Below, piece after piece: positions 1 to 6,837 of a stretch of 24,755 nt of DNA (positions are counted from its first letter, which is position 1; each line of letters starts with the position of its first letter). This DNA comes from Planctomycetota bacterium (lineage in GTDB: Bacteria > Planctomycetota > PUPC01 > JACPCR01). The stretch spans positions 1 to 24,755 of the forward strand of contig JASLXP010000398.1 in assembly GCA_030740295.1 (NCBI GenBank). Direction: 5' to 3'. The position numbers and the translations under genes are program-made. The notes under the pieces were generated by a model. It ran no database searches. It saw only the letters and a program-made list of their open reading frames with translations, and had not been told where the DNA came from.

Positions 1-216
1 CACTACGACGGAGCGAAAAAACTGGGCCACGGAAAGGACTACCAGTATTCCCACGATTTCGAAGGCCACTATGTGCCACAGGATTACCTGACCGAAGACC
101 TGATCTTCTACGAACCCTCTGACCAGGGCCACGAGGGAGACATCAAGAAGCGTCTGGAAGAATGGAGGCGTCTGAAAAAAGAAGCCCGCGAGGAAAATGA
201 TCCTTCTCATCGATAA
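1..216 (+). CDS. rarA: RarA/MgsA recombination factor, C-terminal end (5' truncated)
   Basis: The reading frame enters from the left edge and stops with TAA at 214-216, giving 71 residues. It contains GAKKLGHGKDYQYSHDF, then GHYVPQDYL, FYEPSDQGHE and a charged RLEEWRRLKK tail. This is the typical C-terminus of the AAA+ replication-associated recombination protein RarA (MgsA/WRNIP1 family), which acts at stalled replication forks in the cytoplasm. The ATPase core is outside the window. The last 20 bases overlap the start of pabA, so the two are probably co-transcribed and translationally coupled. Family assignment is from the conserved tail only. Confidence 0.85.
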   Translation, partial: HYDGAKKLGHGKDYQYSHDFEGHYVPQDYLTEDLIFYEPSDQGHEGDIKKRLEEWRRLKKEAREENDPSHR

Positions 217-778
217 TTACGACAGCTTTGTCTTCAACCTGGCCCGCTACTTCGAACAGCTCGGCCGCAAGGTGAAGGTGGCGCGAAATGATGAGTTGAA
301 GGTCTCTGAAATCGCCGGGCTGAAACCAGAGGCCCTAGTCATCTCACCCGGTCCGTGTGACCCCGGTAAGGCTGGCATCAGCATCGATGTGGTTCGGGAG
401 TTTGGCCACACTATTCCTCTGCTCGGAGTCTGTCTTGGGCACCAGTGCATCGGTGAGGCATTTGGCGGAAAGACCGTGCGGGCAGTCGAACCCATGCACG
501 GTCGGACATCCAGGATCCAGCACAACGAAGCCGGAGTATTCGCCGGTATACCAAATCCGTTTACTGCGACACGATATCACTCGCTGATAGTAGATTCGGC
601 GAATCTTCCCGACTGTTTTGAAGTCACCGCTCAGACGGAGGATGAAGTAATCATGGGGATTGCACACACGGACCTGCCCATCATCGGCCTTCAGTTTCAT
701 CCCGAGTCCATCCTGACCGAGTATGGCTACGATCTATTGAAAAACTTCCTGAAAATCGCCGACAGTTTTGACTCATGA
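197..778 (+). CDS. pabA: Aminodeoxychorismate/anthranilate synthase glutamine amidotransferase subunit
   Basis: This 193-residue class I glutamine amidotransferase supplies ammonia from glutamine to a chorismate-using partner, giving 4-amino-4-deoxychorismate (folate or pABA route) or anthranilate. The N-terminus MILLIDNYDSF, the oxyanion motif ISPGPCDP, the nucleophile elbow GVCLGHQ with Cys79, and the FHPES motif with His168 and Glu170 complete the catalytic triad. Length is normal for PabA/TrpG. The ATG at 197 follows GAGG by about four bases and lies inside the end of rarA. The stop overlaps the next ATG (ATGA). No trp genes and no pabB are visible, so PabA rather than TrpG is an inference. 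Many bacteria use one amphibolic subunit for both. Confidence 0.88.
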   Translation: MILLIDNYDSFVFNLARYFEQLGRKVKVARNDELKVSEIAGLKPEALVISPGPCDPGKAGISIDVVREFGHTIPLLGVCLGHQCIGEAFGGKTVRAVEPMHGRTSRIQHNEAGVFAGIPNPFTATRYHSLIVDSANLPDCFEVTAQTEDEVIMGIAHTDLPIIGLQFHPESILTEYGYDLLKNFLKIADSFDS

Positions 779-1368
779 TTCTGGAAGGCATCGTCACCAC
801 TCTTGACCCGTCAGGCGAAGTAAACATCTCACCCATGGGGCCCCATGTTGAGTCTGAAACCTTCGAGCAATTCGAATTAAAGCCCTTCAACACTTCCCAA
901 ACTTACAGGAATCTGAAATCGCACAGGGAAGGAGTTTTACATGTCGTTGATGACGTCTGGTTGCTGGCAAGAGCTGCCGTAGGGAAAGTCGACGCACCAA
1001 CGTTCGCCGCGAAGAAAGTAAATGGCCGCGTCCTGGAGAATGCCTGCCATTATTATGAATTCACAGTGCGGGAAATGGACGAAAGCGCAGAGAGAACAAA
1101 TATTCAGGCAGAAGTCGTTCACAAAGGAACGATCAGACCTTTCTTCGGCCTGAACAGGGCAAAACACGCAGTGGTGGAAGCGGCAATACTGGCGACCCGA
1201 ATCAGTTTTCTGCCTCTGGATGAGATTAGAGCTGATTACGACAGGCTCGCAGTGCTGGTACAGAAAACGGGTGGGCCTGATGAGTGCAGAGCATTTGATT
1301 TTCTCAGTAGTTTCATTGCTTCAAAATTCCAATTCGATCCCGAGAGCCCGGACCAGGCGTGCCGATGA
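775..1368 (+). CDS. DUF447 family protein (predicted FMN-binding split barrel)
   Basis: A 197-residue protein starting with ILEGIVTTLDPSGEVNISPMGP, which fits the N-terminal strand pair of the DUF447 family. As I recall, archaeal members have a flavin-reductase-like split-barrel fold with bound FMN. Other family-like stretches are RPFFGLNRAKHAVVEAAILA and a C-terminal helical part. DUF447 is best known from methanogens and also occurs in bacteria with tetrahydromethanopterin-linked C1 genes, including planctomycetes. The ATG overlaps the pabA stop (ATGA), so the two should be translated together. pABA is a precursor of both folate and methanopterin, so a cofactor-related role is a reasonable but unproven inference. 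No signal peptide or membrane segment is seen. Confidence 0.75.
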   Translation: MILEGIVTTLDPSGEVNISPMGPHVESETFEQFELKPFNTSQTYRNLKSHREGVLHVVDDVWLLARAAVGKVDAPTFAAKKVNGRVLENACHYYEFTVREMDESAERTNIQAEVVHKGTIRPFFGLNRAKHAVVEAAILATRISFLPLDEIRADYDRLAVLVQKTGGPDECRAFDFLSSFIASKFQFDPESPDQACR

Positions 1369-1505
1369 GGAGACCGGTTTGGCCCGGAGTCTTCACTGAT
1401 CGTTCCAGGATATCTTTTCAAGTACATGGTCGTGCCCTCAGCCCGGCGCTGTCCGTGACGAAATGATAGAGAGCCTTACTTGTCCGTCGCGAAATATGGC
1501 GACAG

Positions 1506-1519
1506 ATTTGTAAACAAAT
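1506..1519. promoter_or_regulatory. Perfect palindrome ATTTGT-AA-ACAAAT upstream of the phosphate transporter
   Basis: Six-base arms around an AA centre, 46 bases before the PiT start codon. Just upstream are an inverted pair GTCGC/GCGAC (1487-1504) and two related direct copies of GTCCGTnnCGAAAT (about 1451-1464 and 1482-1495). This arrangement suggests an operator region for pit. The regulator is unknown and I do not see Pho boxes in the usual CTGTCA-type spacing. The 196-base gap 1369-1564 holds no gene. Confidence 0.35.
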
Positions 1520-1564
1520 ACTTTCTGCGGCGACTGAATCTGAGGGCACCATCAGAATACTCTC

Positions 1565-2695
1565 ATGCTGACAACTTTTGCCTTAATGGCCGGCACCTGT
1601 TTTCTGGCTTACACAAACGGTGCTAACGACAACTTCAAGGGCGTGGCGACGCTCTTCGGAAGCCGGACGACGAGTTATTCGTTTGCGATCAGGCTTGCCA
1701 CGATTGCTACTTTGCTCGGCTCTGTCTGTTCCGTTCTACTGGCGGAGCAATTGGTCAAGAGTTTTTCCGGTATAGGGCTCGTTCCTGATTCAATCGCCGG
1801 GTCGGCTTTTTTCCTGATGAGTGTTTCCATGGGTGCCGGGCTTACAGTGCTGTTTGCGACGCTCACCGGCTTTCCCATTTCGACGACTCACAGCCTTACC
1901 GGCGCGCTGGTGGGTGCGGGCATGGTTGCCGCGGGCCCGGAACTGCAACTCTCTGCGCTGGGCAAATCGTTTGTTCTTCCATTGCTCTTTAGCCCGCTCG
2001 TTGCGGTGGGGCTGGCTGCCATCCTCTACATAATATTTCGATCCGCCCGCCTGAAGCTGGGGGTCACCAAAGAGATGTGTGTCTGTGTGGGCGAGACGCT
2101 GGAGCTCGTGCCGCTGACACAGCTTTCGTCCAACACTTCCGAGGCAGCGGTCGAGGGAGGACGACTGTCGGCCTCGGTGGCGTCGGAGGAAGAATGTGTC
2201 GAGCGCTATTCAGGGCAGGTGATGGGCGTCAACACACAGAAGGCGCTTGATGGGCTGCATTTCGTGAGCGCAGGTCTGGTGAGCTTTGCCCGTGGATTGA
2301 ATGACACTCCAAAGATAGCGGCCATCCTGCTCGCTGTCTCGGCCTTCAGGATCGAATGGGGCCTGCTGGCCGTCGGCGCAGGTATGGCCGTTGGCGGTTT
2401 GCTCAGCGCGCGCAAGGTTGCTCACACGATGAGCAAGCGGATATCGCCTCTCAATCACGGCCAGGGATTTACTGCTAATCTCGTCACGGCGTTTCTTGTG
2501 ATTGTTGCCAGCCGATTCGGCATGCCGGTCTCCACTACGCATGTTTCGTGCGGCTCGCTGTTCGGCATCGGTCTTTCAACAGGCGAGGGCAACAGGGGAG
2601 TCATGGCGCAGATCCTTCTTTCATGGATTCTCACCTTGCCCTGTGCGGCGCTGGCGGCAGGTATTACGGCATGGCTGCTGGGGAACCTGATCTGA
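1565..2695 (+). CDS. pit: PiT-family inorganic phosphate transporter
   Basis: A 376-residue inner-membrane protein that couples phosphate (or metal-phosphate) uptake to a cation gradient. Both inverted PiT signature repeats are present: GANDNFKG followed by GFPISTTHSLTGA in the first half, and GLNDTPK followed by GMPVSTTHVSCGSLFGIG in the second. Hydrophobic segments fill residues 1-160 and 225-376. They flank a hydrophilic loop of about 60 residues starting with CVCVGETLE, which probably faces the cytoplasm. No strong ribosome binding site precedes the ATG. The gene stands alone, with a 196-base leader carrying palindromes. Substrate assignment follows the family; sulfate and Na+/phosphate variants of the same superfamily cannot be excluded. 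Confidence 0.9.
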   Translation: MLTTFALMAGTCFLAYTNGANDNFKGVATLFGSRTTSYSFAIRLATIATLLGSVCSVLLAEQLVKSFSGIGLVPDSIAGSAFFLMSVSMGAGLTVLFATLTGFPISTTHSLTGALVGAGMVAAGPELQLSALGKSFVLPLLFSPLVAVGLAAILYIIFRSARLKLGVTKEMCVCVGETLELVPLTQLSSNTSEAAVEGGRLSASVASEEECVERYSGQVMGVNTQKALDGLHFVSAGLVSFARGLNDTPKIAAILLAVSAFRIEWGLLAVGAGMAVGGLLSARKVAHTMSKRISPLNHGQGFTANLVTAFLVIVASRFGMPVSTTHVSCGSLFGIGLSTGEGNRGVMAQILLSWILTLPCAALAAGITAWLLGNLI

Positions 2696-2714
2696 TGTCA
2701 CCTGTGAATTTCGT

Positions 2715-2763
2715 TAGGTTGCTCCTGGCACTGTTCGTGGCCTGTGCCAGCGACTAAAACCTA
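2715..2763. terminator. Stem-loop between convergent genes, possible bidirectional terminator
   Basis: Between the stops of pit and the HEAT/WD40 gene lies CTGGCAC (2725-2731) pairing perfectly with GTGCCAG (2744-2750). An outer TAGGTT (2715-2720) can pair with AACCTA (2758-2763), and GTTG/CGAC pair in between with a bulge. No long T tract follows on either strand, so this would be an imperfect intrinsic terminator. The position between two converging genes is the main support. Confidence 0.4.
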
Positions 2764-2769
2764 CCCCAC

Positions 2770-5709
2770 TTACTTCCTCTCATAAACGGTGATGGTGCTG
2801 TTTGCGTTCCCCACGAGAAAATACAACTGGTCGGGAGTGAACCTCAGCACGGTCGCGCTATCACTGTGCCTGAACTCCTGTAGCAGTTTGCCCGCTGCCA
2901 GATCCCAGAACTGCAGCCGGCCGGCCAAGGTGTAGGACACGAGTATTCGGCTGTCTGGCGAGAACCTGAGTAACGAAATGACGCCTGCCTTTGTGTGAAA
3001 GATCTTCACCATTTTCTGAGTTTTCGTATCCCAGACTCGGATGTAACGATCTCTGCCGCCGGTCGCCGCGAACATTCCATTGGTAGAGAGTGTCATGGCC
3101 TGGTTGCCTTTTGCACCGGTTGTGAGGGAGCCGAGCATCGACATCCGAGTCAGATCTGCAACGTCAACCTTTGTGGTCCGTTGAACAAGGCCAATGAATC
3201 CGTTCCTGTCTGCAGAAACTCTGGCCACCGGGCGAGTGGAATCCTGTACCTTAATGACTCCGGCGGGCAGATCTGTGGCATAGGTGGGCTTTCCTCGCGG
3301 GTCGGGTGCCGCAGCCAGTTCCTCCGGATCGATGGTCTCTCCCTCTCCTCCGATGGGCGCTTCAGAAGAATTGTCCTCTGCGGCATCAAGGAAACTCTCG
3401 AGTGCCAGTCTCCAGAATTCTCCTTCAGTACCATTGGCTAATCTGCCGGTCTTCAGGAAGGGGAAGAGACCGCGGCCTTGCTCCGGGAAGAGAACCGCAT
3501 ACTTGAGGTCTTTGCGAATCCATCTGTAAACAGTGCCCACTTCCAGTTCTTCACCCAGCTTGATCTCACGCACGTCTTCTTTCGTCGAGACAAGTGCGAC
3601 CATGTCCGCGTGGCGAAGGGCCATGTCAATAACATCCACGCCAAGGTTGAGCGAGGTTTTCTTATGGAGCCCTCGCACCGGCCAGAGCTCCAGCCTGCCT
3701 TTGGAATTAATTGTGAGCAAGTCCTTTCCATCCGGTGTGACTGCCATATGCGAAATCCCCGGTTCAGTATTCCGAGGCAAGCCGGCCACGTGCTTCATAC
3801 TGAGCTTAAAGCCGGTAACGTCTTTGAATTGTTGTGCCGCCGGGCGCAGGTCACGGGCGGCCATCCATCCCTGGTATTGCCAGCGGCCCAGAGGGGCGAA
3901 GACGCTGTACCAGCCGCCTCTGCCTTCAAAAACCACCACAGGAGATCCCAAAGGAAGTTTCACCAGTTCAAACTTGCCTCGCATCACCTTCGCATTATCT
4001 GAACTTGCCTCTGCCAGATATGGAAAGATCGCGTCGGAAGAGTGTCTCTTCAGCGCTTTGCCGTTTATCCATCCTCGTCGTGCGTTATCGCCAGTGCCGA
4101 AATCTGCCGCGTACCAACTGCCCTTCATATCGTAAACCTGAATGATGGTACCATCGTCCAGTTGGCGGAGAACTTTCTGTCCCTGGTAAACCGGCGTATT
4201 GGCCTGGGTGACGATGGCAAAATCGCCGGCACGAAGAAGCTCAACCGCCACCTCGATGGGCCCGTACTGTTCGAGCTCGGCAATTGCCGCGTGCGTCGCC
4301 CTCTTCGGCAAGAATCCTTTCTGTTCAATCTTCTTCTTCAGTAGTGGGATGACTTTTCGGTTGCCGAGGCCAGCCAGAGTGCGCACGGCCGCGAGCTGGA
4401 TCTGCGGATTCGCATCCTCGAGAAGAACCACCACACTCGGGAGGAACGACATAAGCTTCTTCTGTCGAACCGTCTCCAGTGCGGCCTTCAGCCGGTCCAG
4501 TGGAACCAGGCGTGGGTTCAGCTCCTGGCGAAGCACTCGGAGGGCATCTGTTGAGCCCAGCTTGATCAACGATGCAAGTATCTCGCCCTTCTCCTCCCCC
4601 TTGCTTCTGTTTAACATGGACAGAAGCGGCCTCAACACACGGGGGTCTCCCAGGCGGGCCAGACCGTGTGCGCAGGCCAACTTTACCTTCAAGTCTTCAT
4701 GTTTGAGCCCTGCCAGGAAAAGAGGGCTCGCCTCTTCACCTGCAAATTTTGAGAGTGAGATCAGCGCCGCGTCTTTCTCATCGGAAGCTTCTTTCGCCTT
4801 CGCCATCTCAATCAGCATTGGAATGGTGGATGGATACTTCAGGACGGAGAGCCCTTCAATCGCCTGCATTCGGACGCTCTTGTACTTGAGTGAGAGCATC
4901 TTTCTGAACCGCTCTTCCGCTTTCTTCGATTTGATCTCGGCGAGCAGTTCAAGCGCGCGTTCCCGCACATCGACTTCCCGTGAATTCAGGTCGCTCATCA
5001 GCCGCGGCTCGGCCTTGTTGCCCAGTTCCCTAACGAGAGAAATGATGATGCTCCTCTGCTCGGGGACGAACCAGGACAGCTCTGTCAAGACCGTCGGCAA
5101 AACGGAGACGCCTCGCTTCGCAAGCTCAGCGACCGCTGCCTCCATGTCCTGGTTTTCAGGTTCCTCTCGAACGCGTCTGAGAATCTCCGCGGTTTTGATA
5201 CGATCAATGCCCTGAGATTTCAGGTAGCTCCGGTTCTTCCATCCGGAAATCAGATCCTGATACTGTTTGGACGAAATTGCCTTGATGATCCGGCCATCCT
5301 TCAGCAGCAGCAGGTGGATGCCTTTATGCGTGGTCGGTTTGGTCCAAACCAGCGGAATATTTGAAGACAGGCTGTTATCGAGCTGTGTCCGCACCATATC
5401 GAACGCGGAAAGGTAGCTGACGTAGACCCCGTCCACCTTTGACGGTGCACCATCGTATTTGGATCGCAGACCATTCTTACCGAGAACTTTTTCTGAAACG
5501 AGATCGCTGAGTTTCCTTGGGTAATGTCGGCCGTCACCAATGCGGACCATGTATTGTCGCAGCCCGCGGTGGATATCCTTCAACTGCTGTTGGTCGACCT
5601 TCACACCGATGGAGTCTTCCGCCTGTATCGGCAGAAGAAACAGGACTGTGATGAGAGCCATTTTTTTATATATATTCAGAGGGGAACTGCGAGTGATGAC
5701 TGCCCTCAC
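2770..5709 (-). CDS. Secreted HEAT-repeat / SH3-like / WD40 protein with N-terminal H-X9-DG segment
   Basis: 979 residues from a GTG at 5709; an ATG at 5661 gives 963. The N-terminus has a KK pair followed by MALITVLFLLPIQA, a signal peptide. The GTG form keeps the basic residues a signal peptide needs, so I prefer it, though neither start has a clear ribosome binding site. Residues about 42-147 resemble the soluble part of PVC pseudopilin-like proteins and contain an exact H-X9-DG motif (His128, Asp138-Gly139). HEAT/PBS-lyase type helical repeats fill about 185-490. Two SH3-like segments follow (about 495-555 and 570-625, with GSWYAADFG and GGWYSVFAP). About 650-979 is a WD40-like propeller with RDRYIRVWDTKT and LQFWDLAAGK. 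A low-complexity acidic linker lies near 775-810. The parts suggest a periplasmic or surface scaffold; function is unknown. Confidence 0.82.
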   Translation of the reverse strand: MRAVITRSSPLNIYKKMALITVLFLLPIQAEDSIGVKVDQQQLKDIHRGLRQYMVRIGDGRHYPRKLSDLVSEKVLGKNGLRSKYDGAPSKVDGVYVSYLSAFDMVRTQLDNSLSSNIPLVWTKPTTHKGIHLLLLKDGRIIKAISSKQYQDLISGWKNRSYLKSQGIDRIKTAEILRRVREEPENQDMEAAVAELAKRGVSVLPTVLTELSWFVPEQRSIIISLVRELGNKAEPRLMSDLNSREVDVRERALELLAEIKSKKAEERFRKMLSLKYKSVRMQAIEGLSVLKYPSTIPMLIEMAKAKEASDEKDAALISLSKFAGEEASPLFLAGLKHEDLKVKLACAHGLARLGDPRVLRPLLSMLNRSKGEEKGEILASLIKLGSTDALRVLRQELNPRLVPLDRLKAALETVRQKKLMSFLPSVVVLLEDANPQIQLAAVRTLAGLGNRKVIPLLKKKIEQKGFLPKRATHAAIAELEQYGPIEVAVELLRAGDFAIVTQANTPVYQGQKVLRQLDDGTIIQVYDMKGSWYAADFGTGDNARRGWINGKALKRHSSDAIFPYLAEASSDNAKVMRGKFELVKLPLGSPVVVFEGRGGWYSVFAPLGRWQYQGWMAARDLRPAAQQFKDVTGFKLSMKHVAGLPRNTEPGISHMAVTPDGKDLLTINSKGRLELWPVRGLHKKTSLNLGVDVIDMALRHADMVALVSTKEDVREIKLGEELEVGTVYRWIRKDLKYAVLFPEQGRGLFPFLKTGRLANGTEGEFWRLALESFLDAAEDNSSEAPIGGEGETIDPEELAAAPDPRGKPTYATDLPAGVIKVQDSTRPVARVSADRNGFIGLVQRTTKVDVADLTRMSMLGSLTTGAKGNQAMTLSTNGMFAATGGRDRYIRVWDTKTQKMVKIFHTKAGVISLLRFSPDSRILVSYTLAGRLQFWDLAAGKLLQEFRHSDSATVLRFTPDQLYFLVGNANSTITVYERK

Positions 5710-5740
5710 TCGCGCACATCCAGAGGATGCATGATCCCGC

Positions 5741-5815
5741 CAAGGATTTCAAGGATTAGGAATCAGGAATCGGCAACTGGGAATCGGGTATCAGGATTCA
5801 GGATTCTGACATCCG
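5741..5815. repeat. Degenerate heptamer tandem repeat (consensus GAATCGG/GATTCAG)
   Basis: From 5753 the sequence reads as uninterrupted 7-base units: GGATTAG, GAATCAG, GAATCGG, CAACTGG, GAATCGG, GTATCAG, GATTCAG, GATTCTG, ACATCCG. It is preceded by two copies of CAAGGATT at 5741 and 5750. The period is strict but the units vary. It lies in the non-coding gap upstream of the HEAT/WD40 gene and of rnc, and resembles in style the short tandemly repeated heptamers known from cyanobacterial genomes. Confidence 0.7.
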
Positions 5816-5819
5816 CACC

Positions 5820-5857
5820 ATTCACCAGCATTCACCATTCACCTCCGCCCCTCCTTC
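5820..5857. repeat. Second heptamer block (ATTCACC)
   Basis: ATTCACC occurs at 5820-5826, 5830-5836 and 5837-5843, followed by TCCGCCC and CTCCTTC and then a pyrimidine-rich run to about 5870. It directly follows the GAATCGG block. The remainder of the gap, 5871-6113, holds no recognisable gene, RNA or clear promoter. The only other feature I see is an imperfect GGCATT/AATGCC stem near 5946-5977. Confidence 0.55.
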
Positions 5858-6113
5858 CTCTCCTTCCTCCCCACCATTGCGCGGCATACCCCAATTGCTA
5901 GAATCCCTCGCATCTTTGGGTTGTTTGAGACTGTTTAGTTTCAGGCATTAGGGCCATTGAATGAAATGCCCCAATGTTTGGACCTTCCTACTGCAGCGCG
6001 CCACTCCTTCCTCTGCGCTGTCATCCATAACAATCAGACAGCCTGGAGATTCGTGTTCCGCACGAAGCGTTGATTAGTCCTTCCATCACAATCAACTCAA
6101 CCAGGGCCCATCA

Positions 6114-6830
6114 GTGACTGAATCAGAACGCACCGAAATCGAAGGCCGCATCGGCTACAACTTCATAGACCCCTCAAAACTCGAACTCGCTCTTACCCAC
6201 TCGTCCAGCAAATCGCCGGATGGCGTCTGCAACGAGCGCCAGGAATTTCTGGGCGATGCCATTCTGGGCATGGTGATTTCAGAACACCTTTACCGCCATT
6301 TTCCGGATTACAACGAAGGGGAGCTCACCCGTATCAAGTCCGTTGTGGTCAGTCGCCCCGTCCTGGCTGTCAGCCTCAAGGAGATGGGCATGGATTCGTA
6401 CATCCGTGTCGGCCGCGGCCTGGGGCAGCGCAAGCTTCCTCGTTCAGTGCTTGCCAACGTCTTCGAAGCCATCATCTGTGCCATTTACGAGGATTGCGGT
6501 CTCGAGCAGGCACAGGCATTCATCCTCTTCGGCCTCAAGAGCCAGATTCTCACCGTCATCCAGGACGAGCATGAGAAGAACTACAAGTCTCTGCTCCAGC
6601 AGTACACTCAGAAGGAGATGGCCTCGACGCCGACCTACAAGGTGGTCTCGCAGAAAGGGCCCGATCATTCGAAACAGTTCCAGGTGGTCGCAGTGATCAG
6701 CGGCAAGGAATACATCTCCGGTTGGGGGCGGAGCAAAAAGGAGGCGGAACAGCGCGCGGCGGAACAAACTCTCAGCCTGCTCGCGGAAGAACTCGGAGGC
6801 CAAACCACTGCCGCAGCATCCGAAGCTTGA
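6114..6830 (+). CDS. rnc: Ribonuclease III
   Basis: A 238-residue endonuclease cleaving double-stranded RNA in rRNA and mRNA processing. Residues 1-150 form the RNase III domain, with the signature NERQEFLGDA (40-49) giving Glu41, Glu44 and Asp48. The second metal motif reads LANVFEAIICAIYED, so the position of the classical Asp (E. coli Asp114) is Asn115 while Glu118 is kept; I recall Asn at this site in other family members. Residues 160-226 are a double-stranded RNA-binding domain with the terminal GRSKKEAEQRAAEQTL motif. The GTG at 6114 is the first start in frame and lacks a strong ribosome binding site. mfd follows directly and may overlap the end of this gene. Confidence 0.93.
   Translation: MTESERTEIEGRIGYNFIDPSKLELALTHSSSKSPDGVCNERQEFLGDAILGMVISEHLYRHFPDYNEGELTRIKSVVVSRPVLAVSLKEMGMDSYIRVGRGLGQRKLPRSVLANVFEAIICAIYEDCGLEQAQAFILFGLKSQILTVIQDEHEKNYKSLLQQYTQKEMASTPTYKVVSQKGPDHSKQFQVVAVISGKEYISGWGRSKKEAEQRAAEQTLSLLAEELGGQTTAAASEA
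6795..6810 (+). promoter_or_regulatory. Strong ribosome binding site before a possible CTG start of mfd
   Basis: GGAGG at 6795-6799, an eight-base spacer and then an in-frame CTG at 6808 would add ten residues (PQHPKLETLL region) to Mfd. The TTG at 6838 has no comparable site. The sequence lies within the last codons of rnc, so use of this start would couple the two genes. CTG starts are rare, so this remains an alternative. Confidence 0.35.
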
Positions 6831-6837
6831 AACACTA

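Noticed and set aside
5524..5901. 125-residue open frame across the start of the HEAT/WD40 gene and the heptamer repeats
   Set aside because: Mostly antisense to a real gene, and the rest is simple translation of the repeat (Pro/His/Leu-rich).
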